Shown here: one piece after another, positions 15,485-26,600 of the stretch | How the letters are laid out: each line of letters begins with the position of its first letter | Position numbering within the stretch: the first letter of the stretch is position 1 | Assembly (NCBI GenBank): GCA_049509515.1 | Contig: JBEKZV010000018.1 | Span: 1 to 64,000, forward strand | DNA length: 64,000 bases | Origin: JBEKCP01 sp049509515 | Lineage (GTDB): Bacteria; Planctomycetota; Planctomycetia; Pirellulales; Thermoguttaceae | Direction of reading: 5' to 3' | The notes under the pieces: model-generated | Told to the model about the DNA's origin: nothing | The model's database searches: none | What the model saw: the letters and a program-made list of their open reading frames with translations, nothing else | Made by a program: the position numbers and the translations under genes

Positions 15485-18022
15485 ATGACCTACGCGGACG
15501 GGCGGCTTAATAGGTACGGTCTGCGAGCGGCCCATTGCGTGCTGCTGTCGGTCGGGGTGTTGGCCGGGGCGTGCGGGGCGGCAGAGGCTGTGCCGAGCGG
15601 AGAGCGCGTTTCCTACAGCCGGGAAATCCGCCCGCTGCTGGCCAAGAGTTGCTATGCCTGTCACGGCCCCGACGCCGGCCAGCGGCAGGCCGGCCTGCGG
15701 CTGGACGTCCGCGAGGTGGCCGTGCGGCGGGCGATCGTCCCCGGCAATGCGGCCAAGAGCCGCCTGGTGCGGCGGGTCACCAGCGACGATCCCGACGAGC
15801 AGATGCCCCCGCCCGACTCGAAGCGGCCGCGGATCGACGCCGCCGGCGCGGCGCGGCTGCGGCAATGGATCGACCAGGGGGCGGCCTTCGAGGAGCACTG
15901 GGCCTATGTTCCGCCGGTGCGTCCGCCGCTGCCGGACGTGCCGCAGGCCGACGGGCCGCCGGGCGCGGTCGACCGCTTCATCGCCGCCGCCTGGCAGCGG
16001 CAGGGTTTCCGGCCGTCGCCCCGGAGCGACCCGCGGACGCTCATCCGCCGCGTGTCGTTCGATCTGACGGGCCTGCCCCCCGCGGCGAGCGAAGTCGACG
16101 CCTTCGTGGCCGACCATTCGCCGGCCGCGTACGAGAAGCTGGTCGACCGGCTGCTGGCCGCGCCGCAATACGGCGAGCGGATGGCGATGTACTGGCTGGA
16201 CGTGGCCCGCTACGCCGATACCTGCGGATACCACAGCGACAACGAGCGGAGCGTGTGGATGTATCGCGACTACGTGGTCCGGGCGTTCAACGGCAACAAG
16301 CCGTTCGATCGGTTCACGATCGAGCAGCTTGCCGGCGACCTCGTGGCCGGGGCGTCCGAGGAGCAGAAGATCGCCTCCGGCTACAACCGCCTGCTGCAAA
16401 CGACCGAGGAAGGCGGCGCGCAGGCGAAGGAGTACACCGCCAAGTTCGCGGCCGATCGCGTGCGGAACACGGCGGCGGCCTGGCTGGGCTCGACCCTGGG
16501 TTGCGCGCAGTGCCACGACCACAAGTTCGACCCATTCAAGAGCAAGGACTTCTACAGCTTCGCGGCGTTCTTCGCCGACGTGAAGGAAGCGGCCGTGGGC
16601 CGGCAGGAGCAGACGCCCATGCCCTCGGCCGAGCAAGCCGCCGGGATGCGGCAGCTCGACGCCGAGTTGGCGGCACTGCAGAAGACGCTGGACGCGCCGG
16701 CGGCCGGGATCGACGCCGCCCAGGCCGAGTGGGAGCGCACGAGCAAGGCGAAGCCCCCTCAGCCGGCGCCGCCCAAGCCCGTCCTCGACGCGCTGGCCAT
16801 CGAGCCCGCCAAACGCACCGACCCGCAGCGGCAGGCCCTGGCGGCCTACTATCGCACGATCGCTCCGCAACTGGCCGCCACGCGCGACAAGCTCGCGGTG
16901 GCGAAGCGGCAGAGGGACGAGCTGACGGCCGCGATCCCCACGACGTTGATCACGATCGCCGCCGAGCCGCGCGTGGTGCGGATCCTGCCGCGGGGCAACT
17001 GGCAGAACGACTCGGGCGAGATCGTCACGCCCGCCGTGCCCGCTGCGCTGGGGCACCTCGACATCGGGGGCCGCCGGGCCAACCGGCTCGACTTGGCGCG
17101 ATGGCTCGTGGCCCGCGACAACCCGCTGGTGGCCCGGGTGCTGGTGAACCGCCTGTGGAAGCTCTTCTTCGGCCAGGGCATCGTGCGAACGCTCGATGAT
17201 TTCGGCTTGCAGGGGGCCGCGCCCACGCACCCCGAGCTGCTCGACTGGCTGGCGGTCGAGTGCATCGAAAGCGGCTGGGACGTGAAGCGGATGGTCAAGC
17301 TGCTGGTGATGTCGCGGACGTACCAGCAAACGTCGCAGGGCAACGCGGAGCTGGAAAAGCGGGACCCGGCCAACCTGTGGCTGGCGCGGCAGGGGCGGTT
17401 CCGCCTGGATGCCGAGATGGTCCGCGACAACGCGCTGGCCACGAGCGGGCTGCTCGTGCTGCGAATCGGCGGCCCCAGCGTCAAGCCCTATCAACCTGCC
17501 GGGTACTGGAGTTTCCTCAACTTCCCCACCCGGGATTACGCCGCCGATCGGGGCGAGAACCAGTACCGCCGCGGGCTGTACACGTTCTGGCAGCGGACGT
17601 TCCTGCACCCGAGCCTGCTGGCCTTCGACGCCTCCAGCCGGGAAGAGTGTACGGTGGAACGGCCGCGGTCCAATACGCCCTTGCAGGCCCTGGTGTTGTT
17701 GAACGATCCGACCTACGTGGAAGCGGCCCGCGTGCTGGCCGGTCGGGTGATTCGCGAGGGGGGCACGGCGGCGAATGACCGCCTGCGGCTTGCCTTCCGC
17801 CTGGTTTTGGCCCGCGCCCCCACTCCCGAGGAGGCCGCAGTGCTCACCGCACTCTACGAGAAACATGCCCGGCAATACGCCGCCAACGTCGAGGCCGCCA
17901 AGAAGCTCCTCGAGGTCGGCCAGACCCGGCCGCCGGACGGCGTGCCGCCGGCGGAGCTGGCCGCCTGGACCTCCGTGACGCGGGCGATTCTGAACCTGCA
18001 CGAAACCATCACCCGCGATTGA
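15485..18022 (+). CDS. PSCyt1/DUF1549/DUF1553 planctomycete cytochrome-type protein
   Basis: An 845-residue secreted protein of the abundant planctomycete family PSCyt1-PSCyt2-PSD1, role unproven. It carries one heme motif, CYACH at residue 56, in SYSREIRPLLAKSCYACHGPD. After it come DUF1549 (DRFIAAAWQRQGF to YADTCGYHSDNERSVWMYRDYV), a middle region with a Pro-rich coiled segment, and DUF1553 (NPLVARVLVNRLWKLFFGQGIV, SSREECTVERPRSNTPLQALVLLNDPTYVEAARVLA). Start 15485 gives a signal peptide that may be a lipoprotein type (LAGAC); an upstream ATG at 15422 is possible. The DUF1501 gene follows after four bases, the usual partner. Confidence 0.93.
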   Translation: MTYADGRLNRYGLRAAHCVLLSVGVLAGACGAAEAVPSGERVSYSREIRPLLAKSCYACHGPDAGQRQAGLRLDVREVAVRRAIVPGNAAKSRLVRRVTSDDPDEQMPPPDSKRPRIDAAGAARLRQWIDQGAAFEEHWAYVPPVRPPLPDVPQADGPPGAVDRFIAAAWQRQGFRPSPRSDPRTLIRRVSFDLTGLPPAASEVDAFVADHSPAAYEKLVDRLLAAPQYGERMAMYWLDVARYADTCGYHSDNERSVWMYRDYVVRAFNGNKPFDRFTIEQLAGDLVAGASEEQKIASGYNRLLQTTEEGGAQAKEYTAKFAADRVRNTAAAWLGSTLGCAQCHDHKFDPFKSKDFYSFAAFFADVKEAAVGRQEQTPMPSAEQAAGMRQLDAELAALQKTLDAPAAGIDAAQAEWERTSKAKPPQPAPPKPVLDALAIEPAKRTDPQRQALAAYYRTIAPQLAATRDKLAVAKRQRDELTAAIPTTLITIAAEPRVVRILPRGNWQNDSGEIVTPAVPAALGHLDIGGRRANRLDLARWLVARDNPLVARVLVNRLWKLFFGQGIVRTLDDFGLQGAAPTHPELLDWLAVECIESGWDVKRMVKLLVMSRTYQQTSQGNAELEKRDPANLWLARQGRFRLDAEMVRDNALATSGLLVLRIGGPSVKPYQPAGYWSFLNFPTRDYAADRGENQYRRGLYTFWQRTFLHPSLLAFDASSREECTVERPRSNTPLQALVLLNDPTYVEAARVLAGRVIREGGTAANDRLRLAFRLVLARAPTPEEAAVLTALYEKHARQYAANVEAAKKLLEVGQTRPPDGVPPAELAAWTSVTRAILNLHETITRD

Positions 18023-18026
18023 CCCC

Positions 18027-19463
18027 ATGAACATCAGCGAGTGGACGAGGATCCGGCAGAGCCGGCGGGCCTTTCTGGGGCGGGCCTCGACGGGGATCGG
18101 CGGCGCCGCCCTGGCCGCGCTCATGAACCCTTCGGCGGGCTTGCTCGCCGCTGCGGCCGAGCCGCCGGCCAGCCGCGGCGTGATCAACCCCCTGCACTTC
18201 GTGCCCCGGGCGAAACGCCTGATTTGGCTCTACCAGTCGGGCGGCCCGACCCACCTGGAGACGTTCGACTACAAGCCGAAGCTGGCCGAGATGCACGGCA
18301 AACCGATGCCCGAGTCGTTCACCAAGGGCCAGCCGATCGCCCAACTGCAGGGCGCCAAACTGGCGTGTTTTGCCCCGCAGTATGCCTTCCGCAAGTTCGG
18401 CCGCAGCGGGCAGGAAATCTGCGAGTTGTTTCCGCACATCGGCGCGGTGGCCGATGAGATCTGCATCCTCCGCGCCATGCGGACCGAGGCGATCAACCAC
18501 GATCCGGCCCACACCTTCATGAACACGGGCACGACCATTTCCGGCCGGCCCGCCATGGGCTCGTGGGTGGTGTACGGGCTGGGGAGCGAGTGCGAGAACC
18601 TGCCGGGGTTCGTGGTGCTGATGTCCACCGGCCGGGGCGGCCAAGCGCAGCCGATCTCGACCCGCCAGTGGCACAGCGGCTTCCTGCCCAGCCGCTACCA
18701 GGGGGTGCGTTTCCAGTCGCGGGGCGAGGCCGTCTACTACCTGAGCAGCCCGCCGGGCGTGACAACCGAGCAGCAACACGACGTGATCGAGGCGGTCGGG
18801 GGGCTGAACAAGATTCGCCGGGCGACGGTGGACGACCCGGAGCTGGCCACGCGGATCGCGCAGTACGAGCTGGCGTTCAAGATGCAGGCCAGCGTGCCCG
18901 AGCTGAGCGACCTCTCGACGGAGCCCAAGGCCGTGCTGGATTTGTACGGCACCAGCGGCAACGACGGCTCCTTTGCCGCCGACTGCCTGCTGGCGCGGCG
19001 CTTGGCCGAGAAGGGCGTGCGCTTCATCCAGGTCTATCATCGCGACTGGGACATGCACGGGGCGTTGAAGCGCGACATGGCGGTCAACGCCCGCGAGGTC
19101 GACCAGGCCTCGGCGGCCCTGATCACCGACCTCAAACAGCGGGGCATGCTCAAGGACACGGTCGTCGTTTGGGGCGGCGAGTTCGGCCGCACCCCCATGG
19201 CCCAGGGAGACGGCCGCGACCACCACATCCAGGGGTTCTCGATGTGGCTGGCCGGCGGGGGCATCAAGCCGGGGATCACCTTCGGCGAGACCGACGAGCT
19301 GGGCTACCGCGCCGTCAAGGACGTCGTACACGTACACGATCTGCACGCCACGCTGCTCTATCTGCTGGGCATCGACCACCAACGGATGACCTACCGCTAC
19401 CAGGGCCGCGACTTCCGCCTGACCGACGTCGCCGGCAACGTGGTGAAAGACATTCTGGCATGA
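18027..19463 (+). CDS. DUF1501 Tat-exported protein
   Basis: A 478-residue protein with an alkaline-phosphatase-like fold predicted for DUF1501. A twin-arginine signal is visible (QSRRAFLGRASTGIGGAALAAL). Family markers: KRLIWLYQSGGPTHLETFDYKP, MRTEAINHDPAHTFMNTGT, IQVYHRDWDMHG, VVWGGEFGRTPMAQGDGRDHH and the C-terminal LHATLLYLLGIDHQRMTYRYQGRDFRLTDV. It is co-transcribed with the PSCyt1/DUF1549/DUF1553 gene (four-base gap), a pairing repeated many times in planctomycete genomes. Cells probably use it outside the cytoplasm, perhaps in sulfated polysaccharide breakdown; substrate unknown. Confidence 0.93.
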   Translation: MNISEWTRIRQSRRAFLGRASTGIGGAALAALMNPSAGLLAAAAEPPASRGVINPLHFVPRAKRLIWLYQSGGPTHLETFDYKPKLAEMHGKPMPESFTKGQPIAQLQGAKLACFAPQYAFRKFGRSGQEICELFPHIGAVADEICILRAMRTEAINHDPAHTFMNTGTTISGRPAMGSWVVYGLGSECENLPGFVVLMSTGRGGQAQPISTRQWHSGFLPSRYQGVRFQSRGEAVYYLSSPPGVTTEQQHDVIEAVGGLNKIRRATVDDPELATRIAQYELAFKMQASVPELSDLSTEPKAVLDLYGTSGNDGSFAADCLLARRLAEKGVRFIQVYHRDWDMHGALKRDMAVNAREVDQASAALITDLKQRGMLKDTVVVWGGEFGRTPMAQGDGRDHHIQGFSMWLAGGGIKPGITFGETDELGYRAVKDVVHVHDLHATLLYLLGIDHQRMTYRYQGRDFRLTDVAGNVVKDILA

Positions 19464-19526
19464 GCGCGACACCGACTTGTTGTGGCACGGTCTCCCGACC
19501 GTGTCACAGCAGGGCGTTGCCGCCGA

Positions 19527-21425
19527 TCACCGCTCAGGCAAGGGCAACACCGCCTCCTTGCCGTCGCGGAGCAGCTTCCACCCATCCGCTCGGAACGGTC
19601 CGGGGCCCGCGGCGGGCGTTTGCTCGCCTAACACCGCAACCGGCACGCTGGTTTCGGGGGCCTTCCCGCACGAAAACCGGAGCTGGTTCTGTGCCGGGTC
19701 GAACGCCGCTTGCACCGGCGTTTCCACCGACCGCCGGTCCTGGCCGAAAACCTTCTGCCACGCGTCGAGGCGCGGCTTGGGACGGGGCGCGGGGTCCTGG
19801 ATGTCGAACAGCCCGCCCTTGTCGCCGGCGTCGAACAGGTTGCCGTCGCACACGTTGCTCTCGTTGCGGCCCAGGTAGATCCGCTGCGGGCAGGCGAAGA
19901 AGACGTTGTTGAGCACCCGGTTCCCGCGGCACTCGCCCTTGCGCCCGCCCACGACGCGGTCCGCCTGCAGATTGTTCATGGACACGGCGAACCCGGGGAT
20001 CTTTCCGAAAAAGTTGTAAGCCGCGACGGTGCAGTCGGAGCTGTCGGCGCAGACGGCCGAGCCGTCTTTGCCGTTCCTGGGGCTGCCGGCCGACGGCCGT
20101 ATGTCCCAGAAGAAGTTGTGGTCGAGCACGTTGGCCGTGTGGCTGACTTCCACGAACAGCGCGCCATTGATGGACGAGATGTTGTAGAAGGCATTGCCCG
20201 TGATCCGGCAATTCTCGTTGAGGTAGTCCAGCCAGATCCCGGCGGCGCGATCGAGGTCGCGGAAGGTGTTGCGGCGCACGAGCACGCTCTTGGCCGTGTG
20301 GAACTTCAGGCCGGCGACCTCCCACATGCGTTCGATGCCCAGGCCGCCGACGCGCTCGACGAGGTTCTGCTCGACGAGGGTCCCGTCCACGGCGGAGCAG
20401 CCGGCGATGCCGCACACGCCGCAGTCGCTCACGTGGTTGCCGCGAATGACGTGCCGGCCGCACTGGGTCGGCGGGCTGGCCTTCCAGTCCTGGTTGCCCA
20501 GGTCCATGCCGCAAGCGTTGGCCCAGCGGAGGCGGTTGTGCTCGATGATCCAGTGATGGCCGCGGCTGGTGCTGAGCATCGCCCGCTGCGGGACCGGGAC
20601 CCCGTCCGCGGCCCGCTCGAACTGGAAGCCGCTCACGCGGATGTAGCCCAGCCCGCGCTCGCGCGGGGCGAACACCTGCTCGCGCGCGGTGACCTCGAAG
20701 GCCGCCTTGGCGGGATCGGCGTCACCGGGCAGGCGGAAGTGGATCCGCAGCCCCGGCTCCTCGACCCAGAACGCGCCGTCCTGGCCGGCCAACTCGGAGA
20801 AGCGGAAGACCTGCCGGAGCGGCCGGCCGTCCACGAAGACCATGCCCCGCCGCAGCAGGTACTTGGGGCAGTCGTCCAGGTTGCGATAGATGACGAATTC
20901 TTCGTGAATGTTTCGGGCCAGGAAGGGGTTATAGCCGACAAACGCCTCCGCCGGCAGGTCGGCCATCCAGACGGTTTTGGCGGCGTCGGGCCGTCCCCAA
21001 CCGGAACTGGGCCGCCAGCGCGGTTTCCACTCCACGGCCCCGCTCAGGATCACCTGTTGGCCCGCCGCGGCCTCGTAGGCGATCATGCTCTCCGGCCCGT
21101 TGCCACCCCGCTGGGGGCTGACGCATTCGCGATAGAGTCCCTCGTGGACGATGACCTTCTCGCCGGGCTGAAGCATCTGGGCCGCCCGGCCAATGGTCTG
21201 CCACGGTTTCTCCTCGGTCCCCGGATTGGCATCCGCGGCCTGGGGATTCCGGCCGGCGACGTGGTAGGTCTTCCGGTACACCGTCTGATCCCGCCAGAAC
21301 GGAAAGAAGGTCCCGTCGGGCAGGATCACCTTTTCCGGGCCTGGGGCAGGGACCGTCGCGGCGCGTGCCGTGCCGCAGCCGAGCAGGACCACAAGCGACA
21401 AGAATGTGAAAAGGCCGGTCTTCAT
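19527..21425 (-). CDS. Secreted right-handed parallel beta-helix protein
   Basis: A 632-residue lipoprotein-like exported protein; the N-terminus FTFLSLVVLLGCGTARA has an LLGC lipobox. From about residue 75 it shows the pattern of polysaccharide lyase/carbohydrate-binding beta-helix proteins: GTEEKPWQTIGRAAQMLQPGEKVIVHEGLYRE, then stacked repeats such as HWIIEHNRLRWANA, HVIRGNHVSDCGVCGIAG, VLVRRNTFRDLDRAAGIWLDY and NCRITGNAFYNIS. It may act on or bind extracellular glycans; no catalytic residues can be assigned by eye. It converges with the DUF1501 gene and has no operon partner. Confidence 0.85.
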   Translation of the reverse strand: MKTGLFTFLSLVVLLGCGTARAATVPAPGPEKVILPDGTFFPFWRDQTVYRKTYHVAGRNPQAADANPGTEEKPWQTIGRAAQMLQPGEKVIVHEGLYRECVSPQRGGNGPESMIAYEAAAGQQVILSGAVEWKPRWRPSSGWGRPDAAKTVWMADLPAEAFVGYNPFLARNIHEEFVIYRNLDDCPKYLLRRGMVFVDGRPLRQVFRFSELAGQDGAFWVEEPGLRIHFRLPGDADPAKAAFEVTAREQVFAPRERGLGYIRVSGFQFERAADGVPVPQRAMLSTSRGHHWIIEHNRLRWANACGMDLGNQDWKASPPTQCGRHVIRGNHVSDCGVCGIAGCSAVDGTLVEQNLVERVGGLGIERMWEVAGLKFHTAKSVLVRRNTFRDLDRAAGIWLDYLNENCRITGNAFYNISSINGALFVEVSHTANVLDHNFFWDIRPSAGSPRNGKDGSAVCADSSDCTVAAYNFFGKIPGFAVSMNNLQADRVVGGRKGECRGNRVLNNVFFACPQRIYLGRNESNVCDGNLFDAGDKGGLFDIQDPAPRPKPRLDAWQKVFGQDRRSVETPVQAAFDPAQNQLRFSCGKAPETSVPVAVLGEQTPAAGPGPFRADGWKLLRDGKEAVLPLPER

Positions 21426-21543
21426 GGTGATCTCGACATCTCCAGCACGTTGCGGGGGCGGTGCCGACCTGTTGGCCCCCGGCTTCTCCGACTTTGTCCG
21501 GGCCGCACGCCAGCCGCCACTCTAACGGCCGGTCCGCCGGCCA

Positions 21544-21692
21544 TCAAGTGCCGCACCGGAGACTGCGCGGCTCGCGCAGAAGGACGGCCGCAGGACCGGC
21601 GGCCACCCGTTTCGTGGACACGTCGGCGGCGGCAATGCCGGTCAACAGTGGGTCTTGGTCGGGGGTTTGTTCAGGGTAGCTCGTTTGGCCAT
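21544..21692 (-). pseudogene. Decayed HU-family DNA-binding protein start
   Basis: From an ATG at 21692, preceded by GGAGA, the minus strand encodes MAKRATLNKPPTKT and then hits a stop. Shifted by one base, the frame continues LLTGIAAADVSTKRVAA up to 21544. Joined, this resembles the N-terminus of planctomycete HU-like histone proteins (MAK..PTKTQLLTGIAE..DLSRKQVAA). The rest of an HU protein (about 60-80 residues with the DNA-binding arm) is absent. It therefore looks like a frameshifted, truncated relic with its ribosome site intact. The family call is from pattern only. Confidence 0.4.
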
Positions 21693-21963
21693 GGTGCTTT
21701 TTCTCCGTCTGTTGGGGGGGCGCAGCGGTTCCACGCCGGCACTCTTCCGTCTGGGTAGACTTTGCGGGCGTCCCGGCGCCAGCCTGTGGCAAGACGGGGG
21801 AATTGGTCAAGGATCTCCGGTCGCAACCTTTGGCCCGAAAAGACCGTTCTTGACGGCGCGTCTCTTCCGGTTGTGCCGGATGAATAACTCTTGCCGATGC
21901 TCGTGACAGAGACGATTGTAGGGGCTTTGTCTTTCTTGCCGATTTGCAGTCTTCTGCGGACGA

Positions 21964-23595
21964 ATGCGTGGGCTCATGGGCCAAGCCGGTCGGAGTGCGT
22001 CGCGGGCATGTCTGGTGATCGCGACGCTGGCGGCGATAGCCGCCGGCGGCTGCACCAGCGTGAGCGAGTACGTCCACAACGGTTTCAAGGTGGGACCGAA
22101 CTACGCCCCGCCCCAGGCCCCGGTGGCCCGGAACTGGATCGATGCCGACGACGTGCGCGTGCGGACGCAGTGCGACGACTTGAGCAAGTGGTGGGTGGTC
22201 TTCAAGGACCCCGTGCTCGAGTCCCTGATTTGCGACGCGTACCGGCAGAACCTGTCGCTGCGGGTCGCCGGGTGTCGCGTGCTGGAAGCGCGGGCCCAGA
22301 TGCTGATCGACGTGGGCAACCTCTTCCCGCAGACGCAGACGGCGACGGGCAGCTACACGCGCAACGCGATCAGCCGGGAGAATGCAAACCCGCTTGCACC
22401 AGGGCTGAAACGCTGGTACAGCCAATGGAACTACGGGTTCAACCTTAGCTGGGAGCTCGACTTCTGGGGCCGCCTGCGGAGGGCGATCGAATCCGACAGC
22501 GCCAGCTTGGATGCCTCGGTCGAGAACTACGACGACGTGCTGGTCACGCTCTTGGGCGACGTGGCGACCAATTACGTGGCGTATCGCACGGCCGAGCAGA
22601 GAATCCAGTACGCGAACGAGAACGTCAAGCTCCAGAAGATCACGCTGAACATCGCCGAATCACGACAGCGTTTCGGTGTCCAAGGCGTCACCATCCGCGA
22701 CGTGTTCCAGGCAAAGAGCACCATGGAGCAAACCCAGGCTACCATCCCCGAGTTGGAGATTGCCCGACGCCAAGCCGCGAATCAACTGTGCATATTACTG
22801 GGCATTCCCCCCCAAGACCTGCGCGCCCGGCTCGGCTCCGGATCGATTCCCACGGCACCTGCGGAAGTGGCCGCCGGCATCCCGGCGAACTTATTGTGCC
22901 GCCGGCCCGATGTCCGCCGTGCCGAGCGGCAGGCGGCTGCCCAAAGCGCCCAGATCGGCATTGCGGAGGCCCAGTTCTATCCGATCATCTCGGTCAACGG
23001 CACGATCGGCTACTCCGCGCAGAACTTCAAGGACCTTTTCCGGGAGCAGGCGCTGACGGGCAGCGTCGGCCCTTCGTTCACGTGGAACATCCTCAACTAC
23101 GGCCGCATCCGCAACAACGTCCGCCTACAGGACGCCCATTTCCAGGAGTTGGTCAGCGCCTACCAGAATACCGTGCTCAGCGCCGCTCAGGACGTGGAGA
23201 ACGGGTTGGTGACGTTCTTGCGCGCCAACGAGCGCGAGAAGAAACAGAAACAAAGTGTGGACGATGAAGCGAAGGCCGCCAGGGTCGCGGAGAGCCAATA
23301 CGACGCGGGCGCGACCGACGTGACTACCGTCACCTTGTTGCAGCAAAACCTGGTGGGCCTGGAAGACACGCTGGCCCAGGCGCAGGGTGAAATCGCCACG
23401 GGCCTGATCCAGGTGTACCGCGCGCTTGGGGGCGGCTGGCAGATCCGCCTGGCGCCGGAAGAGGGGCGGGCCCTCGTGCCGCCGCCCGCCGCCGCCCAGC
23501 CGGCCGAGACGATCCCGGCCCCCGCGGTCCCGGAGCCAGTGGCCGCCCCGGTGCCGGCGCCCAATCTGAAGCCGGACCGCAAGCCGCTGCCGTGA
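21964..23595 (+). CDS. RND efflux outer-membrane lipoprotein (NodT/OprM family)
   Basis: A 543-residue TolC-like channel that carries substrates across the outer membrane. The signal peptide ends in an AAGGC lipobox; KVGPNYAPPQAPV after it is the family signature. Two OEP repeats follow (WNYGFNLSWELDFWGRLRRAIESD and GPSFTWNILNYGRIRNNVRLQDA), with long coiled-coil helices between. The C-terminus is Pro/Ala-rich. It is convergent with the two RND pump genes that follow on the other strand, so it has its own promoter, yet it is almost certainly their channel. Confidence 0.92.
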   Translation: MRGLMGQAGRSASRACLVIATLAAIAAGGCTSVSEYVHNGFKVGPNYAPPQAPVARNWIDADDVRVRTQCDDLSKWWVVFKDPVLESLICDAYRQNLSLRVAGCRVLEARAQMLIDVGNLFPQTQTATGSYTRNAISRENANPLAPGLKRWYSQWNYGFNLSWELDFWGRLRRAIESDSASLDASVENYDDVLVTLLGDVATNYVAYRTAEQRIQYANENVKLQKITLNIAESRQRFGVQGVTIRDVFQAKSTMEQTQATIPELEIARRQAANQLCILLGIPPQDLRARLGSGSIPTAPAEVAAGIPANLLCRRPDVRRAERQAAAQSAQIGIAEAQFYPIISVNGTIGYSAQNFKDLFREQALTGSVGPSFTWNILNYGRIRNNVRLQDAHFQELVSAYQNTVLSAAQDVENGLVTFLRANEREKKQKQSVDDEAKAARVAESQYDAGATDVTTVTLLQQNLVGLEDTLAQAQGEIATGLIQVYRALGGGWQIRLAPEEGRALVPPPAAAQPAETIPAPAVPEPVAAPVPAPNLKPDRKPLP

Positions 23596-23686
23596 GCGGC
23601 ATGGGGGGGACTGCTTGGCCCCCGTCGCTATAGGGGGGGTCGAGCGGAGCGGGCCCCAGCGGAGCGCGGCCGGAAGGGCCGGAAGG

Positions 23687-26600
23687 TCAAGCCCCGCCCT
23701 CGTTTTCCTGCTGCTGGGGTTGCGGCCCGCCGGCGTCGGGGCGCGCAGCCGCTCTTGCGGCCGTCCCCGCAGTGGCGCGTCCCTCGGCGAACCATTGGAT
23801 GACGTAGTAGAAAACGGGCGTGAGGAAGATGCCGAAGAACGTCACGCCGAGCATGCCGCTGAACACGGCAACGCCCAGCGCCTTCCGCATCTCCGCGCCG
23901 GCGCCCTGGGCGATCACCAGCGGCACGACTCCGAGAATGAAGGCGAAGGACGTCATCAGGATCGGCCGCAGCCTCAGGCGGCAGGCCTCCAGGGTCGCCT
24001 GCCGGCGCGGGACTCCCATTTCCTGCTGCTGCTTGGCGAACTCGACGATCAGGATCGCATTCTTGCTGGCCAGGCCCACCAGGACCACGAAGCCGATCTG
24101 CGTGAAAATGTTGATTTCCATGCCGGCCGCCTGCAAACCCACGACCGAGCAGAACAGGCACATCGGCACGACCAGGATGACGGCCAGCGGAAGCCGCCAG
24201 CTTTCGTACTGGGCCGCCAGCACCAGGAACACGAAGACCACCGCCAGAAAGAAGAAGTACATCGCCGAGTTTCCGGCCTGGAGCTGCAAGAACGCCAGGT
24301 CGGTCCACTCCGTGGCCATCGAGCGCGGCAGCTCCCGATCGGCGATGTCCTGCATCAGGGAAACCGCCTCGCCGGAGCTCGTGCCGGGCTCCGCGTCCGC
24401 GTTGACGCCCGCCGCCGAGTACAGATTGTAACGCATGATCATCACCGGACCGCTCTTGTCCTGCACGTCCAGCAGCGTGCCCAAGCGGACCATTTCTCCC
24501 AGGCTGTTGCGGACCTGGAGTTGCCGGATGGCCGAGACATCGTAGCGGAATTTCGCATCCGCCTGGATGTTCACCTGCCACGTTCTCCCATATTGATTGA
24601 AGTTGTTCACGTAGTAGGAGCCCAAGTAGACCTGCAGCGTGTTGAAGATGTCGCTGACCTGCACGCCGTGGAACACGCACTTGGTGCGGTCGATATCCAG
24701 GTACAGCCAGGGTGTGCTGGCCCCGGAGCTGTTGAAAAGGTCCCTGAGGCCGTCGGTCTTGCCGCCGCGCGCGACGACTCGCTCGCTGAACCGCTGCAAT
24801 TGATCGAGGCCCAGATTGCCGCGGTCCTCGACGATCAGCTTGAAGCCGCCGGTGGTGCCCAGGCCGTCGATGGGCGGCGCGCCGAACGCCGAGACGATCG
24901 CCCTCCGCACCGCGTCGTGGCACTGCTCTTCGAGCGTCTTGGCGATGGCGTCGGCCCGCAGCGCCCGGTCGTGCCGCTGGTCGAACGGGTCCAGCAGGAC
25001 GTACATCGAGCCCAGGTTGGGGGCGTTGGCGTTGAGGATCAACGACTGGCCGGCAAGGCCGACCGTGTGCGCGATGCCCCGGATGCCGGGGTAGTGTTCG
25101 GGGTCGTTGGGGTCGCCGCGGGCGATCTTCTCGATCAGGGCGACGGCCGCTTGCGTGCGCTCGACGGAGGCGGAATCCGGCAACTGCACGTTCAGCAGGA
25201 GATAGCCCTTGTCCTGTTGCGGAATGAAGCCCGTGGGCGTGCGCTGGAACTGCCAGTACGTCATGCCCAGGAGCCCGCCGTAGATCGCCAGGACCATGGC
25301 GCTGAGGCGCAGCGTCCTGCCGACGCCGCGGCCGTAGAGCCCGGTCATCCAGTCGAACCAGCGGTTGAAGCCTCCGAAGAGGAATCCCAGCACGGCGTTT
25401 ACGGGGCGGATGACGAACCAGCCCACCACCCCGCCCGCCAGCGCGCCGGGGGCGATGTAAACTGCGCTCACGATTGCCCCGAGGAGCCAGCCCGGCAGCG
25501 TATTGCCGTGCCCGCGCAAGGCCGCGCCGAGGTCGAACGTGCGGGCAAGGATGCTCGGCACGGCGTAATACGTGAGTGCTCCGCCCACGATGCCGAAGAT
25601 CCACCAGGGCAGGGCCTCGTTGCGGTGTCCGCCTTTCGCGCCTTCCTCGGTGCGGAAGATCACGACGGCGCGGGAGGGGGTCATGGTCAGGGCGTTGACG
25701 GCCGAGATGATGGTCGAGACGGAAATCGTCACCGCGAACTGGCGGAAGAACTGCCCGCTGACGCCTCCCAGAAAACAGCAGGGGATGAAGACCGAGCTGA
25801 GCACCAGGGTGATGGCCAGGACCGGACCGGTGATTTCGTCCATGGCCTTGATGGTGGCCGTGCGGGCGTCCAGTCCGGTGGCGATCAGCCGCTCGATGTT
25901 CTCCAGCACGACGATGGCGTCGTCCACGACGATCCCGATGGCCAGCACCAGGCCGAACAACGTCAGGTTGTTGAGCGTGAACCCCATCGCGGCCATGATC
26001 GCGAACGTGCCGATCAAGGAGACGGGCACGTCGATCATCGGCAGGATCATGGCCTTCCAGTCCTGGAGAAACACGAGGACCACGATCGCGACCAGGAGCA
26101 CCGCGTCGCGGAGCGTGTAGAAGACCTCGTTGACGGACTCGCGGATGAAGGGCGTGGTGTCGTAGACGATCTCGTAGTCCAGGTCGTCGGGAAAGCGCGT
26201 CTTCAGCTCCTTCATCTTGGCATACACGCCGCCGGCCGTGTCCAGGGCGTTGGAGCCGGGAAGCTGGTAGATGGACAGCGCGACGGAGGGCTTGCCGTCC
26301 AAAGTGCAGGACTGGTCGTACTGTTGCGACCCCTGCTCGACGCGGGCCACGTCGCGGAGCCGCACGATGCCCGCAACCGGCGACGACGAGCCGCCCGCGC
26401 CGCTGGAACCGCCCTGCGCTCCTGCAGCGGACGTGGAGGCCGTGGACGCCGGCCCCTGCGGGTTGCCGAGGTCGGCCTTGAGGATGATGTTGGCGAACTG
26501 GTCCGGGTCGACGAGCCGCCCCAGCGTGTTGATGGTCAACTGGAATTGCTGGCCCTTGGGGACCGGCTGCTGGCCGATTTGTCCCGCGGAAACCTGGACG

